From contig CM043960.1 of assembly GCA_014529385.2 (NCBI GenBank), positions 40,660,781-40,724,780 on the forward strand: 64,000 nt of DNA, written 5' to 3'. The stretch comes from Adiantum capillus-veneris. Lineage: Eukaryota; Streptophyta; Polypodiopsida; Polypodiales; Pteridaceae. Position 1 is the first letter of the stretch. Every line of letters begins with the position of its first letter. Under the pieces are notes generated by a model, which was not told where the DNA came from, ran no database searches, and worked only from the letters and a program-made list of their open reading frames with translations. The translations under genes were made by a program, and so were the position numbers. Positions 47,081 through 58,422 of this stretch are shown piece by piece.

Positions 47081-49690
47081 TTACCTATATGTGGTTCGAT
47101 ATGCCCGCAAGGCACCATCCAAGAAGTCATCCCACAACTTTGTCTTGTTTTTCACCATCTTTCTAATGATGCCTGCAATGACACCATTAGCTTTTTCTAC
47201 CAAACCATTTGATTGGGGATAGTAGGGTGTACTATGACGATGTAGAATGTGAAGTTCTTCACAGACTTCTGTGAGCAAGCCCTTTCTAAACCCTGGACCA
47301 TTATCAGAAACAATCTCCAAAGGTGTGCCAAATCTGCAACAAATGTGAGTGTACACAAACTTGCTAACTGTCTTCTCATTCACTCTTGCCACACTTTGAG
47401 CTTCTACCCACCTAGTCATGTAGTCTATGCCCACCAAGATATACAATTTTTCATTTTTAGTGCTGGGCAATGGACCCATAGCATCAATGCCCCATTTTTC
47501 AAACGGACCATTTGCAAGGACTAGCTGCCGTGGACCATGTAACAGACGCTTGTTTCCATTAATCTGACAATTGTGACAGATTTTACACCAATGTTGAACA
47601 TCAATGTGCAAGCTTGGCCAAACATATCCGGCAAGAAAAATCTTTTTTGCAGTGAGTTCCTGTGCAAAATGACCACCACACGCTTCCTCATGCAAACCTT
47701 TTAGAATGGCTGGAATTTCCTCAATAGTTGGTACTCTTCTGCACACTTGATCCTTCTCTCTTTGATAAAGGGATCCTTCTAGAAAGAGATACATGCTTGC
47801 CTTTTTCATGAGTCTCCTCTTCTGAGCCTTCGTGAAGTCTTGTGGAAACTCACCCTCCAAAATGTAGCTAATAATGGGAGTCAATGACTCCAATCCCTGG
47901 TATCTCGGTTTCTTGACAGTTGATGCCACCATGATGACCTGCACTTCTTTCTCAACACATGTAACTGCTTGTTGTGCAAGTAAATCGGCATCTTCATTCT
48001 GTTTCCTAGGAATATGATATAGTTGCACTTCTTCAAATTGATTAAACAATCTACGAATGGCATGAACTTTTGTCCTTAGGCTTTCATTCTTGCATGCCCA
48101 AATGCCTAAAATTTGCTTCACGATGAGAAGTGCATCCCCTTTTACCATGAGACGTTGTATACCTTGGCCAATGCATATCTTTAAACCATGAAGTAGTGTG
48201 TCATATTCTGCTTCATTGTTGCTAGTTGAACCTGGTAGATTGACCTTCTCTTGCATGACCACCTCCCCACTTGGGTTGAGCAATACTAGCCTTCCCCCTT
48301 CTTTTCCTGTGGCTCCTCGAAAATCTCCATCAAAGAACAAGGTAAAAGCATTAGGAATACTTTTAGGTGGTGGCAATGGTAGGGTCTTTACTTCAGGCAC
48401 CTTAATCTCCTTCTCATGTACCCTATAAGTAAGGATCCTTGCCAATTGTGCACGCACACTATCTTCTACCTTGAAAGAGTATTGGAACTCTTGCAATTCC
48501 ATAATCCACTTTGAGATCCTAGTGCTAAGATTTATTTGAGATGACACCCAAGGAAACAAATTTTCTGCAGTGAGAATTACAAAAGGTTTTGGTAGCAAGT
48601 AGGATCTAAACTTTCTCACCACAAACATGAGAGAAATCATCATGAGTTCTGCCTCCGTGTAGCCTCTCTCCAAAGTATTCATGACCCTACTAGCAAAGTA
48701 GATGGGTCGCATCTGGCTACTATGGGGATCTTGTTGTAGCAAAACCGCTCCAATTGTTTCTTTCCCAACACTAGAGCTAACAAAGAATGTGTACTCCCAA
48801 CAAGGAGGCATGAGTGTTGGTAGTTCTGACAAGATGACTTTAATGTTACAAAAGTACTCTTCAAACTCATCAGACCATGCAAATTCTACTTGTTGTGTCA
48901 ACTTTTGCAAAGGATGAAGGAACTCCGAAGCTAAGTGAATAAAGCATGACATATACTTCACCTTTTGAATGAATGAGATGACCTCTTTGAGATTCTTGGG
49001 TGATGGGAGCTCAATAAGAGCCTTTGCCTTTGAAGGATCCACCTCAATGCCTTTATAGGAAACCTTGTGACCAAGCAAGATCACTTCATCCTCACCTATG
49101 TGACATTTGTCGGGGTTGAGTTGACCTCCCATGTCGTAGAGCTTCTTTAAACCTTCTTCTACCCTTTGTAGATGCAATGATTTTGAGCTATAAATGCAAA
49201 CATCATCAATGAACACCTTAATTGACTTTCCAAAGAATGCTTGAAACACCATGTTCATGAAATGTTGGAATGTTGCAAGAGCATTTGTCAGACCAAATGG
49301 CATGACTCTAAAAGCATAACAACCCCAAGGAGTGATGAAGGTTGTTTTTAACTGATCTTCCAATGCGATACCTATTTGAAAGTAACCTGAGTAGCCATCA
49401 CACACAGTGTACTTCTCATGACCAGCTACCTCATTTAGTATCTCATCCTGAAATGGGAGGGGAAAGTGATCTCTTTTTGTTGCCTCATTGAGTGGACGGT
49501 AATCCACACACACCCTCCACTTGCCATTTTTCTTAGGAGTGACAACAATGGGAGAGACCCACTCTGAATTCTCCACTGGATAAATGAAACCTGCTGCTAG
49601 AAGCTTTCTTACCTCCTTGAGTAAAGCCTGCTCCTTGATGACTCCTAGCCTTCGTAGCTTTTGAGCCTTAGGTGTGGCCTCTGGCTTCAA
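47081..49690 (-). CDS. Tat Pol: RT, RNase H, archaeal-type RNase H, integrase
   Basis: 869 codons without interruption. Residues about 1-230 are RT, with WVSPIVVTPKKNGKWRVCVD, YSGYFQIGI, MPFGLTNALATFQ and the catalytic VFIDDVCIYS. Residues about 290-420 are the first RNase H, where the usual Asp is gone (FFVSSSVGKET) and the later T-D is T-A (ILTAENLF). Residues about 450-590 are the archaeal-type RNase H with FFDGDFRG, NNEAEYDTLL, VKGDALLIVKQI and NEDADLLAQQ, all acidic residues kept. Integrase follows with a CKICHNCQ zinc motif, WGIDAMGPL, VSDNGPGFRK and SNGLVEKANG (D,D,E complete). It is probably translated with gag-PR as a polyprotein. The TAA at 47081 removes the C-terminal domain. Confidence 0.95.
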   Translation of the reverse strand: MKPEATPKAQKLRRLGVIKEQALLKEVRKLLAAGFIYPVENSEWVSPIVVTPKKNGKWRVCVDYRPLNEATKRDHFPLPFQDEILNEVAGHEKYTVCDGYSGYFQIGIALEDQLKTTFITPWGCYAFRVMPFGLTNALATFQHFMNMVFQAFFGKSIKVFIDDVCIYSSKSLHLQRVEEGLKKLYDMGGQLNPDKCHIGEDEVILLGHKVSYKGIEVDPSKAKALIELPSPKNLKEVISFIQKVKYMSCFIHLASEFLHPLQKLTQQVEFAWSDEFEEYFCNIKVILSELPTLMPPCWEYTFFVSSSVGKETIGAVLLQQDPHSSQMRPIYFASRVMNTLERGYTEAELMMISLMFVVRKFRSYLLPKPFVILTAENLFPWVSSQINLSTRISKWIMELQEFQYSFKVEDSVRAQLARILTYRVHEKEIKVPEVKTLPLPPPKSIPNAFTLFFDGDFRGATGKEGGRLVLLNPSGEVVMQEKVNLPGSTSNNEAEYDTLLHGLKICIGQGIQRLMVKGDALLIVKQILGIWACKNESLRTKVHAIRRLFNQFEEVQLYHIPRKQNEDADLLAQQAVTCVEKEVQVIMVASTVKKPRYQGLESLTPIISYILEGEFPQDFTKAQKRRLMKKASMYLFLEGSLYQREKDQVCRRVPTIEEIPAILKGLHEEACGGHFAQELTAKKIFLAGYVWPSLHIDVQHWCKICHNCQINGNKRLLHGPRQLVLANGPFEKWGIDAMGPLPSTKNEKLYILVGIDYMTRWVEAQSVARVNEKTVSKFVYTHICCRFGTPLEIVSDNGPGFRKGLLTEVCEELHILHRHSTPYYPQSNGLVEKANGVIAGIIRKMVKNKTKLWDDFLDGALRAYRTTYR

Positions 49691-49738
49691 CTCAATTTTG
49701 TGTTGAACAGCATCTACTCAACGCACATCGGTGTAGTC

Positions 49739-50059
49739 TTATGCGAAAAGCCTAGGAAATTTCCTTAACACACCTTTGAGCTCCTCTCTTTCATCCTTTG
49801 TAAGTGTTGTAGATAACATACCTTCTAGCATTCTTTCATCTTCCACTTTTTGGTTTTCTTGGGAACCTACCTCTTCCAAACCTTGGCAAGAGGTCTCTTG
49901 GTTGTTTGGCTTAAACCTTACCCCCATGACTTCGATGGAAGACTCCTCTTCAGTAATGCTGCCGCTACTTTCTCCTTCTGAAGTGCTATCGGTCCAGCCT
50001 TCCTCCGTCTCACTTTGAGATGATTCTTCATGGAGCTCCTCTTGGCGTTGCTCCTTCAT
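49739..50059 (-). pseudogene. Tat protease-RT linker
   Basis: A Glu/Ser-rich region (EESSQSETEEGWTDSTSEGE) ending LKGVLRKFPRLFA, the usual lead-in to RT. A stop after it and a frame change separate it from pol at 49690. Confidence 0.6.
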
Positions 50060-50128
50060 GTCAAAGACAAGCTTCTTATGATTGTCATTCCTGCAAATTA
50101 GCTTTCCACTCTCCCAATCCTACAAAGC

Positions 50129-50593
50129 TCACATTTTCATTAGCCATGGTCTCCCTAGGATAAATGGGTAACCATTTCCCTTGGTCGACGTAACATTAAA
50201 ATCCACCGCCTTCTTAATGCCAAAGGCCTCTACAAAAACATTTTTACAAATGCCTACACACTTAGCTTTGCTATTGTTTGCCATCTTGACTTTAATTTCA
50301 GGTGTCTCATGGATGTGCATGCCTAGTTTTTGCATGAGTCCCTCTATCATGATGCAAATTTGTGCACCCCCATCCACTAGACCTTTCCTAACCAATCTTC
50401 CTTTGATGTAACAATCTAGCACAGGTGTAATATCCTCATTCATTTCAGCATGTGCAATTTTTAAAACAGGCACACTCTCTTTTACCTTTCTCATAGTGCT
50501 AACTGCCTTTGTTAAAACCCTCCTAACTTGTGGGCATAATGCAAGAAACTGAGGCCATGAGATATCAGGACCCTTATCTCTCATGTCTTCCAA
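50129..50593 (-). pseudogene. Tat aspartic protease
   Basis: KGLVDGGAQICIM takes the place of the family's D-S-G-A active site (here D-G-G-A). VDFNVTSTKGNGYPFILGRPW matches the I-L-G-R-P-W end. Frames on either side differ, so small indels separate it from gag and RT. Confidence 0.8.
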
Positions 50594-50694
50594 TAGGTTG
50601 TATGGAGCCCCATACCATGTCCAAGAGGGACGTCTTGGAGATTGATACGACGTCGAGTCCTCTTAGTTTCCTTGGTCTCCTTTTCCTTCTTTTC

Positions 50695-51060
50695 TCATCC
50701 ATGATCACTTTGTGACGTGATTCCTTCTTTCTCCTTCCCTTTTCCACAGCCACGCTTAATGCCATTTGCTTCCATGTCAACCTCTTTTGAGTTTGTCACC
50801 TCTACCACATGCACATTTGGGTCTGGTAAAGGTGGAACTCCTTCCACTCCTTGTGGACGTGGTCTTGCTCCATTTGGCCTTTGTAGAAGCCGTGGTTGCT
50901 GACTAGTTCCTTCACCTGCATTCATCACTGGGTAATTCAAGTTAGGTCTCCCTGGCTCGCCACGGGGCAAAGGACAATTATACATCCCATGTCCAGACTC
51001 ACCGCAATTCCAACATTGCAAGACTCTCCTAGGTCGTGAATCTCGCTCTTCAGACTTCTT
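50695..51060 (-). pseudogene. Tat Gag nucleocapsid (zinc knuckle)
   Basis: CWNCGESGHGMYNC is a complete CX2CX4HX4C knuckle, followed by a Pro/Arg-rich tail. It is one frame off the capsid ORF at 51078. Confidence 0.8.
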
Positions 51061-51077
51061 TGCTTGTCCCTTTGGAC

Positions 51078-51638
51078 CTACAGTCTAAGACCTTCTATTG
51101 GAACTTCCCCCCTTAAGCACTTGAGTTTCCTATATTTCTCAGCAGCCCTAGTTTCAGCTGCTTCAAAGGTAGCAGGTGCACCGGCCTCAACTTTTATCTT
51201 AAGGTCAGAAAAGAGTCCGGCTATGAACCTCTCCTTCTTTAGGAACTCTACACCATCACCAGGGTTAGCAACATTTCTCACCCATACAGCCCAAAGACGT
51301 AGAAACTCTTGCTTGTACAAGTAGTAGTCATCTACGTCTTTTTGCTTATGAGAAACAATGGCTTGCCATAGCTTTTGAGTGTTTTGGGGATCAAAGAAGT
51401 ATCTCTTGAAATGATTCACAACTTCCGTGTAATTCCCTTTAACTTTCTCAGGCAAAGAGTCAAACCAAGTGCCAGCATCTTTCCTAAGGATCACTTTAAA
51501 CATCTCTACGCATTCTTGATCAGTTACTATCCTCTTGATACGACAAGACATCTTGAAATTTGCTAAAAATAATTCTGCATCCTCTCCAGGCTCTACAAAG
51601 AAAAGAGGATATCCGGACATTTGGCGTTGGGCCTCCAT
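51078..51638 (-). pseudogene. Tat Gag capsid region
   Basis: Retrotrans_gag-like: EDAELFLANFKMSCR, AGTWFDSLPE, YTEVVNHFKRYFFDP, DVDDYYLYKQEFLRL and FIAGLFSDLKIKVE. It starts at the ATG at 51638 and ends at a TAG (51078) just before the nucleocapsid, which continues in another frame; the shift lies within about 10 bases of the stop. Confidence 0.85.
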
Positions 51639-51724
51639 TGAATCGGTTTCAAAGTGACAACACGTTTTTGTTTTTCTTTCTTAAAAAAATTTACACAATA
51701 ATGTTTTCTAAATTGCAATCTATT

Positions 51725-52180
51725 CTACAACAAAATAAAAATATTCACATCAAATGACCTATGATAATCAATAAGAGGCAGGATGACAGGGTTTGGTGAT
51801 ACAAGAATTTCTCCTACTCTTTGGGCACCAAACATGAACACCATACGTTGTTGAAAATGGCTTTTTCTACTAATTGCAATGTTTATTCTAATGTGTGAAG
51901 TGAAATAAAAGGGGAAAACCTCTATTCTTGGGCCATTATCCATTGTCTATGTATGACCTTATGCTTAAAACAAAACAAAAATATAGACGTCCAAACTAAG
52001 GTGGTACCTAATGAGAGGCAAAATAAAAGGATTTCTTGATGCGTTTATCTCTGCCAACCTAAGAGGACCTAAAATTCTAAGAATTACACGTTGAAATTGC
52101 AACTTAGCACTAACAATTATGTGTACCTTTTGCCTTGCAATGGGAATGAAGGGATCATACAAATTCTCGTGATTCATGCA
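51725..52180 (-). repeat. diverged tandem duplication in the Tat leader, about 234-bp unit
   Basis: Minus-strand frames 51943-51725 and 52177-51965 read alike (QRMVFMFGAQRVGEI vs QRVILRILGPLRLAEI; NPVILPLIDYH vs NPFILPLIRYH; DVNIFILL vs DVYIFVLF). Their starts are 234 bases apart. They lie between PBS and gag. Confidence 0.75.
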
Positions 52181-52230
52181 AGCTACTTGATTATGCTAAA
52201 GGTTGAGCCTACACAAAACATACACAAGCC

Positions 52231-52249
52231 GTCCTCAGTGGGGGCACCA
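52231..52249 (-). other. putative primer-binding site of Tat element
   Basis: Minus strand TGGTGCCCCCACTGAGGAC begins three bases after the LTR end. The TGG start is that of a tRNA 3' end, but I do not assign the tRNA. Confidence 0.6.
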
Positions 52250-52252
52250 ATT

Positions 52253-54842
52253 TGAGGCGGTCCGGGGCGGGAAACAAGAAGAGCGGCCTCTAAACACCCT
52301 TCAAAGCTCCCGTGATGCTCAATTAGAGCTTGGGCAAGCACAATCAGAGACAACAACAACCCACATCCAGAAACCAAACAAGAAAAGGGGCACCACCTAG
52401 TTGTAGATGCGAACTGGACACACGTGATATCTCCTTGTACTCAAACGCACAAAGAGAGGGGAATGCAAGATCGCCACACACACCAAACACAAACATTCAC
52501 CATGTTAGAGAGAGGTAAAGCGCACAAATCAACTTGAGCAACTCATTCTTAGCCATAAAGACTAGATGCACACAAAGCTTGATGAGAAATAGAGAGACAA
52601 CACAAAACTTGACCTTGTTGCCAATACACAAATTGTCTTAGGGTCACGGGAGCCCTCTCACCGAGCACCCTCTTACAATTGAAACTTTTGGCAAACAATT
52701 CAACAAGCCCTCAAACCACTAAGCATGAAATGGCACAACAAACTTCAAGGACAATATACCTTCAACCACCTGATGAGCCAACTTATCAAGTCAATTTGGA
52801 GAGAAGAGTCGTAGTTGCAGCATACAATTGCACCCAAAACTATGAATCTTATTTATGGACAAGAGTAGGCTACAAGTGTGATTGCAGAGTATAGTATCAC
52901 TCCACTCCTCTTAATGGCATAACTAACTTCAAGCTTCTCCATGCACCTATGTGTAGTGATGGAATAGAGCACTCACAATGCACACACTCTACACAACTAG
53001 GCTTGAAGAGTGGTGTGTTATGTGTTGAGAATGGTGTGGTGTAGTGTGATCATGGGATGATTTACAAGGGAGAGAAGGGCTCTATTTATAGGTTTTAGAA
53101 GCCCCAATTAGGATTAGGTCTAATCAAGTTTATTTGAAGGAATAAAAGATTATGCATTTTTTTTTTCTTTAATGAGGGTGGGTCTGTCTTGTCCTTTGAG
53201 TCACATGGATGTGGGCTCAAGGGAAGAGAATTATTGAGGATGATAGGAGAGAGGATTGAGTGAATAATTTGGGAGTGCCTACTCTAGTAGAGGGTGCATT
53301 TTACAATAAGGTTAGTGGTTAGTAGTTAGTAATTATCACTAAAAAATATTTACAAAATCATTCACCAAATGGTGAGATATATGATGAGAAAAGTTAGAGA
53401 AGGGATGAGCTTGTAAAGAGAGGTTGAAGCTTTGGAGAAGTTGACATTCACCTCTTTACAGCACCGAAAGAAGAAGCAGTCAGCATGGCGAAGCAGCACG
53501 TGTCGATGAAGATATGTTATTGCAAACCTTGGAAAATTCATGATAAAAGCCTTCATTTGCAGAGGTTATCTTTGGATTTTTGCTGATTTTTTGAAGTTCT
53601 TTACAAAGTTGAAGAGAGTATGATAATATGGACATATATGTAGAGAGAAAGGGGGACACATAGGGTGTAGAAATGGAGGATGAAGGCTATGGAGGTGTGA
53701 GAGATGTGGCAATGGTGAAGAGGGTGAATTAGGACATGGGGGTTGCAGGTTTGGGAGTGGGAAGGAGAGGGAGGAGTGTGTGTGAAAGAGGAAAATGATA
53801 AAGTGGAAGAGGGAGTGTGGCTGCATAGCATGGGCAAACTGGGGTCCACCAATAAAATCATAGCTCACAGCTCGTAGCTCAAAAAAATATGAAAAACTTT
53901 GAGGTGAAATTTCAGCTCACGAGCTACAACTTTTGTTTGGATCACCTTTCCAAAATTGGGGAGCATGTGATCTTTAAAAATTCAGCAAAACCGACTGTTT
54001 TTTTCACTGCATAAGGTCCTTGTGAGGTCCTTCTTTGGATGATTCTTTTGAATACCTCCAAGAGTGAGCTCCCCATGGTGCATGCATGCATGCCACATAC
54101 CCTTGACCTTATTTGGTAGGTCTATAATTGAAGATATTATTGAGATCATGATATAAGTGAATAGTACAACTAAGAAAATCAAATACTGAGGGGTCTAAAA
54201 AAATATGTACATGTCAAATATAAACAATATAGGTGGAAAAAATATAAAGGGGTCAAAATAAATCTCTCTCATTATAAGTCTACCATAAAAAGATGAATAT
54301 TGTTTGTGGTCTAATTTATGAGAGTAATAGAGAATAGATGTAGGAAGGAAAAAATGACAATAGTGAAAAAATATACACATAAATAAAACTAGTTTTTTTG
54401 GATTTTTATTGGGATTGAGTTACACCAAAAATAAGAGAAGCTTGCATGAAATTATTTTTATATGGAATAAAGAGTATGCAAAATGGTAAGAAAAAATATG
54501 GTTATGATGAGTCAATGTACATAGCATAAACAACACACACCTAAGTATAAATATTTAAATAAATACCAAAATAATTATGAAAAATCATTTTATTTAGGCC
54601 CTATATATAATAAAATATTTACACACAAATGGGCCATAATATACTTATATTTTTTATTGTTTTGGCTCAACTAGCCCAGTGACTAGCTAATTAAGGGTTT
54701 TTAAGAAGATATGGGAAAAGTCCCCTGACTCACACACACCTATATACAGTGAAATGGTAGGGATAGCCACAGTGTTTGGATTATTTTGGTAGAGTGGGTT
54801 AACTCACTATGGCAATTACGGAGAGCCGAAAAACGGCTATCA
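52253..54842 (-). repeat. 5' LTR of Tat element
   Basis: Uninterrupted copy of 2590 bp. A minus-strand TATA box CTATAAATAGAG lies at about 53080-53091. It is very similar to the split copy at 43064-46440. Confidence 0.93.
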
Positions 54843-54939
54843 CTAGTAAGAATACTTCTTCTTCTTCTTCTCCATTCTCACTCCCCGCTAGCTCTCTTCA
54901 CCTTTGAAGGTGTTTGAGGTCTTCGGATTGAGGCCAAAC

Positions 54940-55169
54940 TGTTACCATATACATGTGGTAGTGATGTGTGTAAACACACTAGGACAGCCGGGGCATTTCT
55001 TTTTCCCTCTTTAGGAGGTTTTTTTCCCCGAGCATTGTATATACGCCCATCACTCTAGGGCTATCCATCTTTCCATTGCACACTAAGTAACACACTCTCT
55101 ATTGTGTGCCATGATCTTCCTTCATCTTCTCCAATCTGTGTTCGTTTCTCTGCAACCCTAATTCCAACA
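54940..55169 (+). repeat. 5' LTR of Copia element (single copy)
   Basis: From TGTTACCATATAC to ATTCCAACA. A TATA-like TGTATATA lies at 55036-55043. The right end is fixed by the PBS; the left end is inferred from the TGTTA start, because no second LTR exists for comparison. Confidence 0.7.
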
Positions 55170-55171
55170 AT

Positions 55172-55186
55172 TGGTATCAGAGTAGC
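55172..55186 (+). other. primer-binding site, initiator Met-tRNA (Copia)
   Basis: TGGTATCAGAGTAGC two bases after the LTR end CAACA. Confidence 0.9.
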
Positions 55187-55520
55187 TTGCGTCCTCCCGG
55201 GCTTAGTCACCAACATCTCTAGCACACACCTGCTCAGTTTCTCCCATTTCAGTGAGCGTTCGCAGGTCAATAAAATTTTTGGGTAAGTTTGTAGAGCTTA
55301 GTCTGCTCAGATTCCAATTCGGGCTTGTTTTGACCTCCATTTCCGCTACATGCAGTACTGCAGAGGCTATTTCATCATTTTGTGCAAAAATTTTGTTAGT
55401 ACCATTTTCTGCATAATAGGTTCCTTACAGTCTTCTACGGTTTGTGCTATATAGCACGTGTTGTTCCCGCTTTGATTCTCCTCTTTTCGGGCAGTTTTCA
55501 CATCAGGTGCAACATTTACC

Positions 55521-56425
55521 ATGGCTGACAACAACACAAATGTGTTCAAGATGTTTGCTACCGAGGACGGGTTGGATGAGGACAATTACCCTATGTGAGC
55601 TTACATGATGCAGCATGTTCTTGTGTCAAAGGGCATTTGGAATATTGTGCAGGGCAGTGATGTATGTCTTGGTTCTGAGGATGTAGGCGATGTTGAGGTT
55701 GTTGCAGGTCTTGCTGCAAGGATTGCTGCTATTAGAGTTGTTTTGCCTACGGCAAAACAAGCTCGTTGGGATGTAAAGGATGCGTAGGCTCATGCGTTGA
55801 TTGCATTGTCTGTGAAGTGCACCATTGTTCCTCACATTCGTTCAACAAAATTTGCAAAACAGGCTTGGGATATTCTAGCAGGTCTTTATGCAAGCCGCAA
55901 TGAAGCTAAAATTGCTTTGCTGTGTAAAGAGATGGAATCAAAGATTATGCATGAGGAAGATGATATGGACACTTTCCTTGCTCGTGTCAAGGATATCAAT
56001 GAGAAACTTATTTCTACAGGTGAAGTTATTTAAGACAGTTTCCTTGTGTAGATTGTTCTTGATGCCTTACCAGATTCATACCAGACTTTTGCTAGTACTT
56101 GGAGACTAATGACCCAAGGAAATCCTGAAGTTGTCAAGTTTGATGCATTATATGCACATTTCTATTGCAAGAGTCACTTTCCAGAAAAAACAGGACTAGG
56201 CAGCATGCAGTTGAACATGCTTTTATTGCTTCTCAAAGAAAGGGTGGTAACAAAAATGCAACCATTTCTTATGGTGGCAAAAATTCTGTTCCTAATGCTT
56301 CTGCTTGCAGCAATTCGTCTGGAAATTCTGGTGATAAAGGAAAAAAGAAGACGCGTTGCCATTATTGTAGAGCTATTGATCATTTGATCAAGCAGTGTCC
56401 TAAGTTGAAGGCCAAAGAGGCTTAG
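55521..56425 (+). pseudogene. Copia Gag
   Basis: Starts MADNNTNVFKMFATEDG at 55521, with a stop where NYPMW would be expected (TGG to TGA). It continues WNIVQGSD, then ARWDVKDA and a stop, ALIALSVKCTIVPHI, and CKEMESKIMHEEDDMDTFL, the UBN2/gag-type helices. A later segment carries the knuckle CHYCRAIDHLIKQC. There are at least three stops and two frame changes. The encoded capsid would package element RNA. Confidence 0.85.
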
Positions 56426-56578
56426 AAGAAAGAGGGTGGTTCCACTGCAAATGCTAGTTCCACTACAAATGTAGCCATTATTGAGTCTTCTGTAAAAGGA
56501 GACTGTGATGTTGATGTTGATGCACAATGGGCTTTTAGTGCAGAGTGCACTTACAATCCTGCTGTCCATGATGCATGC

Positions 56579-57336
56579 TTGTCAGTTGCTACAGATTCAC
56601 ATGTGTGGTATTTTGACAGCGGTGCTACAAAGCACATTACCTCACATCGTGAATTGCTCACCTCTCTTGAGTCTGTCCCTCATGGAAATTTAGTCACTTG
56701 TGTCAACAATGCCTCTTATCTGGTTCAGGGGGTTGGAAATGGCAGTTCTTTCACACTTGTTGATGCACTTTATGTACGTGCGATCAAGAAGAATCTTTTG
56801 TCTGTATCCGCACTTGCTAGACTTGGACTTGTAGTCAAATTTGCGGATGACAGATGTACAGTTCATGATCTCGGTTTTGGTGATGAAATTGTTGCATCTG
56901 GCCTTTTGTGCCGTGGGCTGTATAAGCTCACTTTGTATGACAAGTGTGGAAAAACATTTTCAAATGCAGTTGCAGATTCAAGGGCTATTTGTGATGCAAA
57001 ACTTTGGCATGCATGTTTTGAGAATTTGAATTTTTCCAGTTTGCTGCTTTGCAAAAATCTGATATGGTTGCTTCTTTGCCGCCTCTTGAAGCACCTATCA
57101 AACATGTTTGTGAAGGCTGTATTTTGGGTAAAATGCAGCGTTCTAAGTTTCTAAAGGATGGTTCAGTTAGGGCCACATCTAGATTGCAGCTTGTGCATAG
57201 TGATATTTGTGGGCCCATGCAAACTTTGTCCTTGGGCAATTACCTGTACTTTGTGACTTTTATTGATGATTACTCCAGGCATGCATGGGTATTTTCGCTT
57301 AAAGCGAAGTCCGAAGTTTTTATGTGCTTCAAATAA
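56579..57336 (+). pseudogene. Copia protease and integrase N-terminal half
   Basis: WYFDSGATKHIT is the protease active site, intact. NLLSVSALARLGLVVKF and GLYKLTLYDKC lead into the pre-integrase region KLWHACFENLNF, where the family has H-x-R-x-G-H. After a frame change, HVCEGCILGKMQR gives the zinc Cys pair, followed by LVHSDICGPM (first catalytic Asp) and YFVTFIDDYSRHAWVF. The text ends at a TAA (57334-57336), and the remainder of Pol is missing. Confidence 0.88.
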
Positions 57337-57365
57337 TTTCGGGCTATGACTGAAAATGTATCAAG

Positions 57366-57956
57366 GAGTTGGTGGAGCTATTGGATGATCCATCCAACGC
57401 TGGCATTGCTAATGTTTTGCACCGAAAGTATTTCAGTGAGCTAAAGAGCGTTGTGTCACCTTAGGAGATGATGGAGGTGTGTGACAGCACATGAATAAGT
57501 TTCAAGGCCTCTGAATCTTTGTATAGACTTGTCACACTAGGTCATAGAGCAAAAGTTTTGTTTAGGTTGCTTCCAACACCTTATAGTGTCAGCGTTGCAA
57601 AAAGGTGCACCAATAATGATGTTGCAAGCTTGTTGGGTGGATTTCAATATATGGAGGATAGTCTACCATTAGAAGAGAGAAGATACTTCTGTTCCAACGA
57701 GTTTAATAATGTCTATATTGACTTGTTGAATCTCCAAGAGTCAATGATCAGATTTTATGGGTTGACACAGGAAGAGTGTGATAGCAAAGTTATATTAGTG
57801 ATGAAGCTTGATGAGTGCCAGATTGTCAAAGGTCAACGGCTCGAAAGGGTAAGCGTTACGCTTATGAACAGAGCCTTGGTGGGCGTCGATGTTGAGCTAA
57901 ATGCCAACGATAAGGGAAACACTTGTTTAGGTATTCAATCCGAGAATAATATTTGA
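57366..57956 (+). CDS. Unrecognised coding-like region 1
   Basis: In the frame of 57519-57956, codons continue without stop for 145 residues: YRLVTLGHRAKVLF, NNDVASLLGGFQYME, FYGLTQEECDSK, VILVMKLDECQIVKGQRLERV and LMNRALVGVDVEL. Upstream, KELVELLDDPSNAG is readable with a TAG before the ORF. The composition looks like a real protein. It begins where the Copia sequence ends, so it may be the sequence the element recombined with. No family recognised. Confidence 0.45.
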
Positions 57957-58422
57957 TGGCTAGCAGCTTTTCATCTCCCACACGAGACACATGAGTCCCT
58001 CAAATGGTATTTTAATCACACTGCAATTGTTGATGTCATTCGGAAACAACAAGAAGGACAATGATTGCAGGTTTCAAGTCTGGGTACGTTCCAAGTGGAG
58101 TGGCATTTGGTATGATACTTGAAAACTCTCAAGTGTATGTTAGGGTGAAATCAAGGTGCAATGACCCTCTTTCCATGCATTTATTGCTGTCACAATAAAG
58201 TCTCATTAGTGAGGGCAAGGGTTCAAAGGCTAGCAAGTCAAAGGGCGGTAAGGGTAAGGGTGGCGAAGCTACAGTCAACTCTACAAAAGGTGTGTCCACT
58301 ACACAAATAGTGGGTAAAGCACTACAACAATGGGAGGTATTCTCAATTGTAACCAGAGTGTACCCCTAATTGAGACATGGACGATCCAAATTGGGATCCT
58401 ATTCTACCAATTTCTTTGATAA

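Larger units (their letters stand above)
43064..54842 (-). mobile_element. Tat-lineage Ty3/Gypsy retrotransposon, nearly intact pol
   Basis: LTRs at 43064-46440 (with a nested insertion) and 52253-54842 enclose a minus-strand gag, protease, RT, RNase H, second (archaeal-type) RNase H, integrase. Two RNase H domains before integrase are the diagnostic order of the plant Tat clade. Termini are TGAGGC...TATCA on the plus strand. CTAG flanks both outer ends (43060-43063, 54843-54846) as a 4-5-bp target duplication. Gag and protease are frameshifted, but pol from 49690 to 46469 has one stop only. This is the least decayed autonomous-type element in the window. Confidence 0.93.
54940..57340 (+). 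mobile_element. Ty1/Copia element, 5' half only
   Basis: An LTR-like segment, PBS, gag, protease and the integrase N-terminal half follow in Copia order on the plus strand. The text ends after the first catalytic Asp of integrase. No RT, RNase H or 3' LTR was found, so the element is truncated near 57340. Confidence 0.85.

Noticed and set aside
52679-52894. 71-codon plus-strand frame inside the Tat LTR
   Set aside because: It is antisense to the element. The left LTR keeps only part of it, and sequence identity of the LTRs explains its conservation.
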